From the NCBI GenBank assembly GCA_004123355.1, contig SCHM01000003.1, positions 7,025,058-7,089,057 on the forward strand: 64,000 bases of DNA, given 5' to 3'. The translations under genes and the position numbers were made by a program. The notes under the pieces were generated by a model. It had not been told where the DNA came from, did no database searches, and worked only from the letters and a program-made list of their open reading frames with translations. The stretch's first letter is position 1. Each line of letters opens with the position of its first letter. The DNA comes from Amphirosellinia nigrospora (taxonomy: Eukaryota > Ascomycota > Sordariomycetes > Xylariales > Xylariaceae). Below, piece after piece: positions 1 through 11,653 of this stretch.

Positions 1-328
1 GAGCCCTACCCGTAGATGCCGACACCTAAAGACTTAAGTAGCTATATGGCGCCGCCCTTGTATAGCCACTGTTTTTTTGATAGACTAGCTGGAATCTTGA
101 ATGGGTAGGCGGGCGAGACTGGATACATATTACTACCACACAGTGGCAATTAGGATTTTATTACGCTTATAGCAGGTGCACTGCATTTGGATAGGACTCA
201 TGATTTGGTTACTAACTTGATGCCACGCCGAGAATATAACCAACATGTAAGCCTATGATGATTAGTTAGCACGTTTATTTTGCCGAATCGTGAAAAGTTG
301 CCTGATTCAACTGCGATCGCGAACCAGT
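1..328. other. Non-coding leader of the window
   Basis: No reading frame of note. It is presumed upstream DNA of the acyltransferase that starts near 329; an additional upstream exon cannot be excluded. Confidence 0.4.
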
Positions 329-1896
329 ATGAATTTCCTCAGGCGCTTGATGGCGCCATCGTCACCACGTCCAGGCGATGTCGTGATAAAGGCCTCTACG
401 TGGGATGATATGGAAATTGCTCGCGACCAGATTTTTGTTATCACACACCGTCTTGAAGATACTCTTGATCCCGAAATCCTTCATAATACACTCGTCAAAT
501 TAGTCAATCGCGACGGGTGGCGAAAACTTGGTTCGCGTCTACGCCTGAATGTATGTCTTTTTGATATAACCTTGGCATCATAAAAGTTGGCGCACGTAAA
601 GGGGATTTACACTGACATTGTGGCATCTTAGAAAGCAGGCAGAATCGAGCTACACATCCCCCAAGAATTTACTTCTGAGCGTCCCGGCGTAGGATACGCG
701 CATCGTCATTACAATGACGCCATCGCAGACCACCCAATGGGGTCAAAAATGATGTCGAATCCAGACCCAGACCAACCACAATTCCACTCACCAATGGCCG
801 AATTGCTGCCTCTGGCACTTCGTCCTGGAAGCCCGCGAACTTTCAAAGAATTCATGACTACCGACGAGCCAGCGCTAAATTTGTATATTGTCACGTTCGC
901 CGACGCGACCCTGGTTTCGCTGTCATGGCCACATTGCATTTGGGACATGACCCACAAGGAGATGATGACAGCCTGGCGGTGTGTTATGCAGGGTCGTGAG
1001 GAGGATATCAAACCAGTCGCAAGCTTCGCGCAAGACGCGCTCGCGGATACTGCAGAATTAGCAAAGAGCGTAGAAGAGGGCTATCTACTGAAGCCATACT
1101 TGTGCAAAGGGTGGAGTTTCGGTCTTTACATGATACGCGTCCTCTGGGAAGGGCTCTTCGGGTGGAATAAACCAACACCGATCGTTCTTAGCATTCCAGC
1201 GTCGTATATGGCCGTCCTCCGCAAAGAGGCACTCTCGACGCGAGATCCAGACCGAAAGTCACAAGTTTCCTTTTTGAGCGACGGCGATATCCTCACAGCG
1301 TGGTCGACGCGGTTATGCGCTGGCGCCTTGTATAGTCGGCCTCGACGCACCGTCACACTTTTGAGTGTTTTCGACCCCGCGGGCGGTTACCCGCCATCTT
1401 CGGTACCGCGGAAGTACAGCTGCAGAACTGTGTCATGGCGCTACATGCACAGTTTTCTGCCGCAGGGGTTCGGAAAGCAAATAATCGACTCGGTGCGCTC
1501 GCGGAGGAGGTGCGGCACGCTATCGTGCAGCAGACCGAGCCCAGCCAGGTCGCCTTACAGGGCCGCGAGCTATTCGAGGCTATAACAAATACTGGAAACA
1601 TGCCATTTTACGGCGATCAGAGTAGCTACTCCATCATTATGTCTAGCTGGGCGAGCGCGGGGCTCTTTGAAGCCGATTTTAGTGCCGCTGTGGTAGGCGA
1701 TGATGATGGCGCGCGTGAAAAATCGCGACGAGGGAAGCCAGTCAGGGTCCACGGCACTTCGCTCGGTCTGCCGCCCGTAGTGACGTGCTGGCACATCCTA
1801 GGCAAGGATGCAGCGGGCACGTACTGGATGATTGGACAGCCCAGGGGTGTGGACAGGGATATGATAAGAGCCGAATTCACGGCACTGCCGAGCTAA
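329..1896 (+). CDS. BAHD-type acyltransferase, one frame change
   Basis: This is a fungal member of the BAHD/transferase family, which moves an acyl group from acyl-CoA to a hydroxyl or amine, typically in secondary metabolism and in the cytosol. The first in-frame ATG is at 329. Exon 1 is 329-550. An 81-bp intron (551-631) starts GTATGT, has a CTGAC branch site and ends TAG. Exon 2 then reads in frame through the catalytic HxxxD motif, seen as HCIWD near 940. Near 1375 the frame moves by one base in a C-rich run (GACCCCGCGGG). After it, the family C-terminal region is clear, with SSWASAGLFEADFSAAVV in the place of the DFGWG loop. Total length is about 495 residues, normal for the family. It neighbours a P450 and a second acyltransferase, suggesting a former metabolite cluster. 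It is either a young pseudogene or carries a one-base sequence error. Confidence 0.75.
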
Positions 1897-2461
1897 TGTA
1901 CCTCAAATTTCTATTCCAAAGTCCTGGATCATATATCCAATCATCTTTCATTGACCAAATCCTGGGATGCCGTTAGGTAGCGATATAGGATCCATCGAGA
2001 TCATCGAGTAATTATGCATATGGAGGGCAAGGCAGCTTCGGGAATGAATGTACTGTAGCATTTAATATGATTTACACGTACTGTATACGCAATCAACCTG
2101 CTACAACACGCCATCGTCAAAATTTTGATATAGTCAGCGTCGCGTTCTATCCAATTGCTTATCTATAGGTGAATGAGTGTGAACACAATAGGTAACCAGA
2201 CGGTAAGCTGACTGGTTCGAGTACCACACGTAACGAACATGCGGATATTCAGGTTGGAGACCGCTGCAGTGGTCGCTAGTTGAGTAGTGATGCAAATATA
2301 CTCATGGAAATGTGAATATGCGTACCTACCTCGTCATAAGTAGCCAATTCCATTGATATGATTTTACAAGTTTATTCCCATTTGATCCGTCCCAGTCAGA
2401 ACCGATGAAGCCCTTCCTTGCTTGCCGCGTTGTGTCCTAGTCTCTCTACGTAATCGAGAAA
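1897..2461. other. Intergenic, no feature seen
   Basis: Mixed-composition DNA between the acyltransferase stop and the P450 start. No frame, repeat or RNA signal was recognised. Confidence 0.4.
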
Positions 2462-4487
2462 ATGGCCGACAACATCACCGTTGGGATAATCGTATTGTTG
2501 GGATTGTTTCGACGAGAATTGTTGGTCTTTATGGAATCGAACGAAAGTTTCACGCAGACTCCCGCCAGGCCCTTCGCCGTGGCCTCTCGTCGGTAACATC
2601 TCAGATCTACACCACGTGGGCATCCAGAATGGGAGCATTGGCTCAAGCACAAGGATATATATGGTATGTGCCCAGAAGCCGGGAGTTGTGTATACGATTT
2701 CTGCCTGACGGTGCTTCTGACACTAGACCATAAACGCAGGACCCATTAGTTCAGTGTCCGTGCTGGGCACCACCATTGTTCTTCTCCATTCAGCAGACTT
2801 GGCATTCGAACTACTGGAAAGAGATCGGCAATTTACTCCTCCCGGCCACGCATGGTCTTTGGAGGTGAGATGTTAGCATGATGCCATAGCAGTTTTAAGA
2901 TTCCTTTCCCAGATATCTGGGCGGTATTGCTGATGACTTCGATATAGGTGCGGGTGGGAGAACATCACAGCCGTTGTGCCCTACGGTGAGAAGCTACGCT
3001 CGCAGCGGAAACGGATGTATGCTGTTCTTGGCACGAAAAGCGCTGCCGCTCGATTTCACAAATTGGAAGAAGTCGAAGTACACGATTTCTATTCAATTTG
3101 TTAGAGAAGCCAGAAGAGTTTCATCAGCACTCAAAATCGTAAGAAAGTTGGCCCTGATAATCGGCAAATCGTGCTAACGATCGGGCAACAGTGAGGCGGG
3201 CGCTATTATCTTAAAGCTCACATATGGGTACTCAGTCGACTCCGAGAACTTAGATCCCTTAGTCGATCTTGCTGATAAAGCCAACGAACAATTTTCTGCG
3301 GCCTCGGTCCCGGGGGCCTGGCTTGTGGATATCATACCTGCTCGTCTGTGGCCCTGATCCGTGAAGTTTAAAATATGCCCCCTGACTTTGTTATGGTAGT
3401 TCGATATGCCCTGAATGGCTCCCCGGATGCGATTTTAAGCGCAAAGCTAGAGAGTGGAAGACGACACTTACGGAGCTGGCAGACCGGCCGTATGAATTCG
3501 TAAAAGTGGAAAATGTCACAGAATAAACACGAGCCATCTGTCGTGTCAGCGCTCCGCGAGCAAAGCAGCAAGCGAAAGACAGAGGATGATGAAGATGTGA
3601 TCAAGTGGAGCGCAGCTTCGCTATATGTCGCAGGGGCTGATACGGTATTTTCCGGCCCCTTTTCGTACCGGCCTGCGGCAAAAGCTGCCTGTCGATAGAT
3701 AATTGTGGTATAAGGTTGCCGTTAACACCGTCTTTTAGACAGAGAACACAGTGACCAATTTCTTCTTGGCCATGTTACTAGATCCAAAGATTCAGCGAAA
3801 TGCTCAAGAAGAGATAGATCGTATCGTTGGGACGAAGAGACTTCCGACATTCGATGATCGTCCACACCTCCCTACGTTGAGGCTGTCGTGAAAGAAACCT
3901 ACCGGTGGCATCCAGTTGGTCCCTTAGGTATGCCACACGTGACGACTGCCGATGATGAGTGCGATGGCTACTTCATCCCTAAGGGAGCATTAGTACTTCC
4001 GAATACTTGGTTAGTCACATTCTTCGTCTAATACTTTTTATCCCGCGCCTTAGATAACTAGCACGTCATCACTATTCTGACGCGCCGTACTAGGTGGTTT
4101 ACTCACGACCCGGAAGTCTATGCTGACCCATCAGCATTCGACCCTCAGCGATATCTGGGTTCCAATCCGGCACGAGATCCTCGTGACTTTGCGTTTGGCT
4201 TTGGCCGACGCGTCTGCCCTGGAAAGCTGCTCGCAGATGCATCTGTCTGGCTTAATATTGCATGCTTATTGGCTGTTTTCGACATCACGAAGCCAATATC
4301 GGAAAATGGTGAGGCGATTGAACCGGAAGTCAGATTCACCCCAGGAATCGTCAGTCACGCGGTGCCGTTCCGCGCTACTATTCGTCCCAGGAGCGATCAC
4401 CATGCGACACTTGTCCGGCAGACCGGAGCTCTTCATCGGTGGGATAAAAGCCATGCCGAGGAGATAAAGAGAATGAAGTTCGGGTAA
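2462..4487 (+). pseudogene. Cytochrome P450 pseudogene, OrdA/CYP64-like
   Basis: The relic follows the order of a fungal P450 like the O-methylsterigmatocystin oxidoreductases. The start ATG at 2462 begins a hydrophobic anchor (MADNITVGIIVLLGLF). A proline-rich hinge and VGNISDLHH follow. Further on come the I-helix region near 3620-3740 (AGADT), the ExxR region near 3885-3905, and the heme loop FGFGRRVCPGK near 4190-4220. The end MKFG lies at 4487. Introns consistent with the family are 2664-2739, 2865-2947 and about 3140-3191, with another between about 4010 and 4093. The frame is broken at least four times: near 2560, near 2615, near 3100 and near 3875, where CTCCCTACG should continue as PYVEAV. 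It therefore cannot encode a full enzyme as read. Key residues (heme Cys, ExxR) survive, so decay is probably recent. Substrate is unknown. Confidence 0.8.
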
Positions 4488-6722
4488 CTCTTCTATATCT
4501 CCCAGGGAAGCTGTCTGTTAAGATCAGCTGATGTACTAAGTAACGTGTGTAATTGATGTTTAAAGTTTGAATTATAAATTCACATGGGTTTGCGATAGAC
4601 CCGTATCACGGAAACAGGCCCCGCTATTTTTTCTTCCGACTTTTCAACATAGCATCTTCGGGCAGCCTTCATGAGTTGAAATATAGCTTGGATCAGAGTC
4701 TCAGCTTCTTCTTTATGGGGTTTAAGTAGAATGCTGTTAATTCGGGTACTAATAAAGAAGGCGCAACTTGTCATGGGTTTTCAACTTGCGCTTTTGAGGC
4801 ACTGAGGGATCTCTATTCCCACTTCATTCTCTATAAATACTATCTTAAAATGCTATACTACGCGATATAATATTGATATTAGTACGCCAAACGTTATGAT
4901 AAATGGTGTCGGTGATGTTGGTGATGAATAACTCGCACAGTTTATAATCTGCCTTGATATTTGCAACTGCTACATACATAGGTGTTGGTGTGTTGATTCT
5001 AAGATGCTGCAATATTTGCGCTACTAGAAAGGATGTCACAATCTACCTGTGAAACTTGGGTTTAAACGGTATCAACCATCTTGCCCGTACGGGGTTCGTG
5101 TCTACCCACTGATTTCTAACGTTTCCCAAGGCCTATCAATAGCTAGCTCGCTGAAGTGCGAGAGCGACAACTAGCCCGCGCCTCCAATTGGTAGCAAGAC
5201 GAGGAGATGTCGACGTATGACCGGTCTTACCAAAGCACCTGGTGTGAGGAATCTTCTCTTGGGCATTTGTTATTAGTCCTAGCCCACACTACTTAGTACA
5301 ATCTTGACGACATCAGCTTCTGTGCTGTGACGGATGTACTTAGAGGGGCGAGGGGCATGTGGGCTAGACCTGACATTTCACCGAAAGGTAGTGGTCTTGG
5401 AACCTTGGCTGCTGCGAATAAATTAGGGCAGTACCATAGTTCACCATCTTCGGGTGTTGCGGCGTGGAACTGTGGATCATCTCCAAGTCGATAATAGAAC
5501 TGGTTGACTTGGCAAGATACGACATCGGCGCTACAGCCATGTGAGAGCTTCATCAGTAAACAGCGAACACGTTGCGCGTGTCGACTTTGCCACCGCATGT
5601 CCTGGAGACATTTGATATCTGACAATTGATTAAGGAGGATTCTGTCAATCTGCATGTACGAAGTATTTTCACGCGGAACATGGATGGAAACCTTCTCGCT
5701 ACGACGAGACATTCTAGAAACCAACCAAGACGTTCGGTGGCATGGTAGCATCGCATAGAGAAGCGATGGGTGCCATGAGCAGCAGCGTCGTGCCATGGAC
5801 ACGTCGGGCGGGTGAGACTTCGAAATGTTGGTGTAAACCTGCATGGGGTGTGATGGCAGGGATATGTTGCTGGCAAGGATTAGCTGTGCGGGTAAGGCAG
5901 CACTTTGCCTGTCGCATGCATGTCTGCGGCCCAGCAGAATGGTGTTCGGTGGAGTAACAACCCGACGTGACATTCATCCCAGGACCAACAAGGGTGCTGT
6001 GGGAAGAAGAGCTCTTGAGGCACGGTGCTCCGGAAATGGTGGCTCCGTAGATAGACATGGGCGGGTGCTGTGCCACCTGATGTGCTTCTCGGCGACGGTG
6101 CCAAATAGTTTGAAGTGGGACCAGAGTGTACATATCTCAGGGACTCAAGGAGTCCTACCGAAGGACTCACTCCACCGTGTCCTTTTCTCACACTGCTCCT
6201 CGGAAACAATTCCGATGGATCTTCTTACGAGAAACTATGAGGCTCGACGATACCTTTGGGAGTAAATAGGAAAAGAGAAATTATAGTTGGGAGCACAATG
6301 GCGTTCCTCTTGTAAGGAGTAAATACCTACGTTACCGGTGATGTAGGGAATGTTGTCTTCGCGGTATCTTATTCTTAGTGAAATTTTTACTGAAATCCCT
6401 CTGCTCATGTTTTTTATTCAATTTGCTCAAAATCACTTGCTATATGAACATTGCTGCCAGATCCTTATACCAACGATACATGATAGGAGCCTAGTCGCCT
6501 TTACTCAGACCCAGTGTTAATTGCTTAATTGGCAGCTAACGTCCCGTTTCCGTGCAATCCTACCGCTTTAAAAGATGAGGAAGACAGCAGACGATGAGCT
6601 AGGGTAATAAGGTTCTCTCGTCATCTTGGAGCTTCGTAAAGGTCTAAACGATACATCAGTAATGGTTAATAAACGAATCTTGAAGAGCATGATAGTATAT
6701 GTCCAATTGGTCACCTAGCAAA
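4488..6722. other. Gene-poor stretch with unassigned minus-strand frames
   Basis: The region 4490-5290 shows only short shadow frames. From about 6250 down to 5293 the minus strand has overlapping open frames of 226, 139 and 109 codons. No single one shows a family motif. They could be pieces of one degraded gene, since WYCPNLFAAAKVPRPLPFG near 5400 looks protein-like, but I do not recognise it. The stretch 6270-6720 shows nothing. Confidence 0.3.
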
Positions 6723-8286
6723 TCAATTGCTAGTTTGTAGGTATGATGAAATCAACAACTTACGATGCACTGTTCTGTAAGAAACCTCGACCATCCCTAA
6801 ACCCTCGCGGAGCTCTTGTAAAACTCTCTCCAGCATATCGACAGCAAACTCCCTGCTATAGAAGGTATCGTTCCAAGCGGCAGACAGTGTGAGTTCACCT
6901 CGAAAGCTCCAGGCATGCATCGCCATGAACGGAGTGCTCGAATCGGAACCCAGCCAGAAGTCAGTCACTTGTAGTTTCGACTCGCCTCCTTGGCCGATGG
7001 GATATTCGTGTTGGATCAAGGCATCCATTTTCCCCAGGCTGCTGATCACGGGAGTTTTTGGGTATGGGAAGCCAGGTGCAGGACTCGAGGCGAAGACTTT
7101 TATAGCCCTCTCCATGTACGACTCGGCAAGTGGCAAGAGGTTGATGCTCGCTGTTTTCCTTCCCGGGTTTCTTGTATCGCAATAGGTCTTGGGAATAATA
7201 GACGCTGATTTCATGTGCTATGTCCTTGAAGGTCTTCACGACCATGGGTTTTCCATCTTCATATTTTACTACTTCTGGGATCCGTATAGGGAGCCCTATG
7301 ATATATAAACCAGAGGGCTGTAGACATTCTTTGGCCCCCGCCTCGGCCAATAGTTGTCGAAAATTAAAAGGTGCGAAGATAACGTATGAGTCTTGTCCAG
7401 AGTCCTTGGGAAACTGTGCAGTGACGCGTATCAGCGCCGCATTTAAGGCGCTGGTAACCGAGACACCGGTGGCACGACAAGCTGTAGCAAACTCTTCTGA
7501 GCTCTTATTGTCCATACGAAGGGCGGCGCGTCCACACGCAGATGGCGGTGCTGTATCTGATCCATCTTTCGTAGGAAGGACAATGCTGCTTCCACCTTCA
7601 GTCAAGGTGCTTGCAAGATCATCCGCGTCGGCGGACGTATATGGCTCGTCTTTTATGTACTTGAGAATTAGATCTTCGAGACTCGGTGTGAGGGAAGGGA
7701 CCTCCGGGAATCGAGTCGAATACCGATCTAGGGGAGTATCCAACCCGAGTTGCAACACGTTTGCCAATGTGGACAGAAAGATGTCGCTCAATACAGCGAG
7801 GCCCAAGCCATCGGTACGCCAGTGTGAACTCCGAATAATAACTTGCTTTGGCTTTGGAAGCCAGTGGCAGTTGGCGCCGTTCTTGCTTCCGCGCGGGACA
7901 GAAAATAAGGCGTCAACGTTCTCACTGTCTGGATGCGCTTGGAATGTGTCACGGAAAGCATCCTCATCGAAGGGGCCTACGGTTATCTGTCGTTGTTGGT
8001 ACCGATCTTGGTCTGGGCTTGGAGGTGAAATCTTGGCATGGAAGGCTGGGAATGCGCGCCCAATGGCGAGCCAGGTTCTCAAGATGTAGCGCTCGACGTC
8101 TGTCACGGTAGAAGGGAAGAGGATCTGAAGGACCGTAAAGAATGTGGCATGTTCACGATTGACTGAAGTTCCTATGTCTCCTAAACCTGCAAAAAGTGTT
8201 TCTAGCTGGCCTGTGCCTCGCGAGAAAGTCTTATCGCCCTGAGATGCTGATAGTCCCCGGGGGTCTTCAGTTGTATAGTAAGACAT
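6723..8286 (-). CDS. Tri3-like (15-O-acetyltransferase type) acyltransferase, one frame change
   Basis: The product resembles condensation-fold acetyltransferases such as trichothecene 15-O-acetyltransferase Tri3, which acetylate a hydroxyl of a natural product from acetyl-CoA. The likely start is the ATG at 8286 (MSYYTTEDPRGL). The frame is also open upstream, so an earlier start is possible. The active-site HxxxD(G) appears as HWRTDG near 7820. Conserved stretches such as YVIFAPFNFRQLL follow. Between about 7180 and 7150 the homologous reading moves by one base, from QDLLRYKKPGK into INLLPLAESYM. The C-terminal part (ALIQHEYPIG, LTLSAAWNDTFYSREF) continues in the second frame to 6723. A GTAAGT at 6763-6758 may be a donor for a short last intron. 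Combined length is about 520 residues, normal for the family. Together with the BAHD enzyme and P450 it suggests a relic metabolite cluster. Confidence 0.65.
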
Positions 8287-9388
8287 CTTGGACTCAAGCG
8301 CTGCCAAGTCCACGGCCCCTCGCGATATTCCTCTCGCGTGAGACAAGAAGGAGGATGGTGGTGAATATTCACCCAGTAGTATCAAATCTCTTTTCCTTAA
8401 AGAGACTACAGTCAATCTCATGTTGAAGTCACAAGTCAAAAATATTCGAGAGTGAAAGTCGAATAGCCGATTGCCTGCTACCGTTCCTCGGCAATTTAGT
8501 TTTCTCAGTCTCACGTATATGATGTAATAGCCGAATAACGAGAATAGCAAGAGCAATGCTACCTACCGGTACAGCAGCGGCGCGGAATGGCCCCCAAAAG
8601 TGAGTGAGCTGCCAAGGAGACAGTGCGACACATAAGCTGAGGGTTGTATTCAGCCATCATCAAAACAGCCTACACTCCGCTATATCTCTTCCGGGAGGGG
8701 AAAAGATGGCCTTAGCCCAGTGCTGCAGTATGAGTACGACCAGTCTTCTACAAAGCGACGGAACTCCAATAAATCATTATCTAAAATTAGACACCGAAAG
8801 AGAGAGACGTGCTTCATATGGTTTCATTCGTGGTTGTGACGGTGGCCTGGTCGCAATGCCACGCCGCCTTACCCCGTCGCTGATGAGCCCATGTCGTTTG
8901 GACTGGGGTTTATATGGGAATCTTCGTGTGGCTTGAGCAGGGCCTTTACCATTTACGTCAATAACAAGACCAAATAGAATCTGGGTGGGAATAAGAAGGG
9001 TGACAATTAGGCAAGAAAGGTCCTTCTAGGTAAGATTTCATTGGACTGACAATAACTGTTGGTAGAGTTCAATGTATTTACGCATCTCGGCATGCAGGGG
9101 CCTGACCGAATAAAAAAAGATAGTTAGAGCTAGGCCTATTTAGGTAGCGAAATGAAATTGTGGCATGGGTGCATAGTCCCATAAGCCAGGGGGGTTCTCG
9201 ATCTGAGATGAAGGCATCAGAGAGCTCAAACTATCCGTAGATTACTGCTGTCATGAAATATTTGCACCTGTAAGTGAGGAGGCGCGTCAATTTCTCCTAT
9301 TAACTATCTCCCTGCCTTTTTTAGTTACGCAGTTCCGTGCATATCGTTGCAAGGATGCCATATGGCGAGCTGTTCTCCGTATCCGCGG
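8287..9388. other. Intergenic between acyltransferase and GST
   Basis: Likely holds the promoter of the acyltransferase and the 3' end of the GST transcript. A 110-codon plus-strand frame at 8604-8936 shows no recognisable motif and is not called. Confidence 0.4.
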
Positions 9389-10249
9389 CTACTCCTCTGC
9401 CAGAACGTCATTCTCCTCGTAGTACCGGTAAATTCCCTGTGTGTACTTCTGTCTGCGGTCGCTAGCCATGTACGCTGCGATATTAGGTCGGGCAGCGACT
9501 GCTTTGCATAGTTCGAAGACCCGGTCATACTTGCCCGACTCTCTGGCCTGGTTCATCGCTCTGGGAAAGGCGTATTGGCAACCGTCAAGGCACTGCACCG
9601 AGTTGTCAGCAATTCAGCTCGTGATTTGGGCTCTACCGACACTAGAGTATAGCGGGAGGGGGAAGGGAATGCGATGACAAAGATTGCTCACCTGGAATAG
9701 AACTATATCGGCGTATGTGAACGAATCGCCCAACAGCCAAGGACCTGGGCCCGTCTGCTTGCTTTTCAGCGCCTTCTCCCAGAATCCGAGGTGCTTTGGG
9801 AGCCGGGTTTTGATCCATTCCTTAGCGCTTCGGCGACTCTCCTCTTTCTGGTCTTCCCAGTATACATCGTGCGAGATGGGGTGGTGGGTATCGTGGACTT
9901 CATTGCTCAAGCCGTCGAGTGCGGTGAGAGCAAGCGCATTAACCCGATAGATGTCATCGTCTTTAGGACCGGCCAGCCCGAGCTTGGGGCCTAAGTACAT
10001 GAGGATGTTGCTGGTCTGAGAAATGAATAGGTTGCCGTGCCTGAAGAACGGAGGGGCATAGTAAGGCGGGTTGCCATTTTCACCTTCATACTCATCGCCT
10101 ATGTATTCTTCCACTCTCTTCCAGCATTTCTCGAAGCCAAGCTCGGCGCTGTCCTTGTATGGGGCGCCCGCCTCTTCGAGAGCCAAGCGAACATGCTCAC
10201 CACGCCCTGGAGCCCCGCAGTAGTAGATCATCTCGTAAGGGGCCGCCAT
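9389..10249 (-). CDS. Glutathione S-transferase-like protein
   Basis: This is a cytosolic GST-type protein expected to conjugate glutathione to electrophiles or act in detoxification of a metabolite. Exon 1 runs 10249-9692. The start ATG at 10249 gives MAAPYEMIYYCGAPGRGEHV, the thioredoxin-fold beginning. The intron 9691-9593 starts GTGAGC, has a GCTGAC branch site and ends CAG. Exon 2 runs 9592-9389. The joined protein is 253 residues. The N-terminal GSH-binding half includes ISQTSNILMYLGPKLGL, matching the family's Ser-containing binding turn. The helical C-terminal half includes GPWLLGDSFTYADIVLFQ, the N-capping-box region of GSTs. The frame is clean and both splice sites are canonical. 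Its closeness to the acyltransferase/P450 group may mean it served that pathway, but this is inference. Confidence 0.85.
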
Positions 10250-11653
10250 GTTGACGTTGTTTCGAGAGCGAGACAGTGTAGTATGGGTAAGGCTGAAAGG
10301 GCTGGGGAGTTTGATTATATCGCGAGTGCTTTGGAGGTTCAAGGCCGAGATGATAGACGAAAGTTTGGGCCTGCGAAAAGGTTGTATATAAATATTGATC
10401 ATCGAGGTCCTTAGTAGTGAACAAGAGAGGTAACGACAGCTAACGATCTTGCCCGTTAAGTCTAAGGACCTAACAGCATAGAAGGCACCACTTCCACGTG
10501 TATGCGGGTGCCTACGCATACCTACCGGTACCTACGTAAATGTCGGCATAGATACCGGCCGGGTGGTATCCCTTAGGTAAAGGGGAACTAGGAATTTCAA
10601 AGTCCACGACGCTGTATCACTGCAGAATTACCTACTATTGGTGATAGTATGGACATCGAACGCGGGGTAGCTGCGGATCGCCGAGCCTGCCTGTCCAACT
10701 AACAGGCTTCGGATGACGCTTATTAGACACATCCAATTTTACCATAATGCATGCAAGAGTCATTCACATCTATCTTGCTTGCGGGAAGGCTAGGCATATC
10801 AAGTACGCGGGAGCTGCCGTAAGCTGCAACTAAATGACCCCTCCTTGATCCTCAATAGTGGGTGAGAGAGACGGGTCCTTGTCAGCTTTTAGGCGTAGTG
10901 CGTATATACCTATCTAGGTAAGATAGAAAAGTACAAAAACACAGAGATATGCGGGCTGTGTGGCGTAGGCTTAGGTAAGTATTTTAAATCGGGGTAAACA
11001 AAATGCCCTGTCCATCCTAGGCGGCTTCGTAACAAAGCGGCGAATCACACCCAGTCTTCATGGGCTGCGCTTACGGATACTGCACATGGCGAGGTTGGCA
11101 GCCGGTTTTGTAGGATCGAAGGGTGGCAGCGATGGATTCAGGCGAGTCTGCAGAGCGTTCATGGCCAGAGGAGGAGCATGCCACTCCCGCATGCAGGGAG
11201 GTAGGATTGGATCGCTACATGAGTTGCGACGCCATGAGTTGCAGTCTGAACGTTTCGCCTCGCACCCAGTAGCTAATCGTAGAAAGCTAGAGATAATAGA
11301 ATCTTATACTCATCCGGCATATCTCGCTTAGTATGATAATCAAGGTTGACTGATGAGCACATCGGACCTATAGAGAAGTGTTCCATGCCAATTCTATTGA
11401 AAGCATCTGCTACAGGGTCGTCGCGACAGATACTGCACCGAACCCTGGTACGGTACCGGATTAACGCCCTGAAGAGGTAATAAGTACTTCGCATTCCCCG
11501 CTCTCAATAGCAATCTCTTGTTGGTGCTGACCGTTTCTCTTACCCAGTCCACGACCCAGGAGAGGGCAAAATAGAGAGATCGGACCGGAAAAAAGAAAGT
11601 GAAGACAGCATCATCTACGGTTTCCAGTCAATCCAAGGCCCGATCATTTCGCC
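10250..11653. other. Intergenic, no gene recognised
   Basis: This 1.4-kb interval includes TAGGTA/TACCTA-rich tracts near 10500-10570 and 10900-10980 and a few short frames without motifs. It probably contains the promoters of the GST and the membrane protein. Confidence 0.4.

Noticed and set aside
290-328. Earlier start of the BAHD gene at 290
   Set aside because: The codon there is GTG, not used normally in nuclear genes; the first ATG is at 329.
5293-6209. Minus-strand frames as a polyketide synthase or other enzyme fragment
   Set aside because: No catalytic motif of any synthase domain could be placed; the frames overlap and may be chance.
7220-8089. 289-codon plus-strand frame
   Set aside because: It lies antisense to the Tri3-like coding region and has no protein signal; a shadow frame.
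8604-8936. 110-codon plus-strand gene
   Set aside because: No motif, no splice context and ordinary length for chance.
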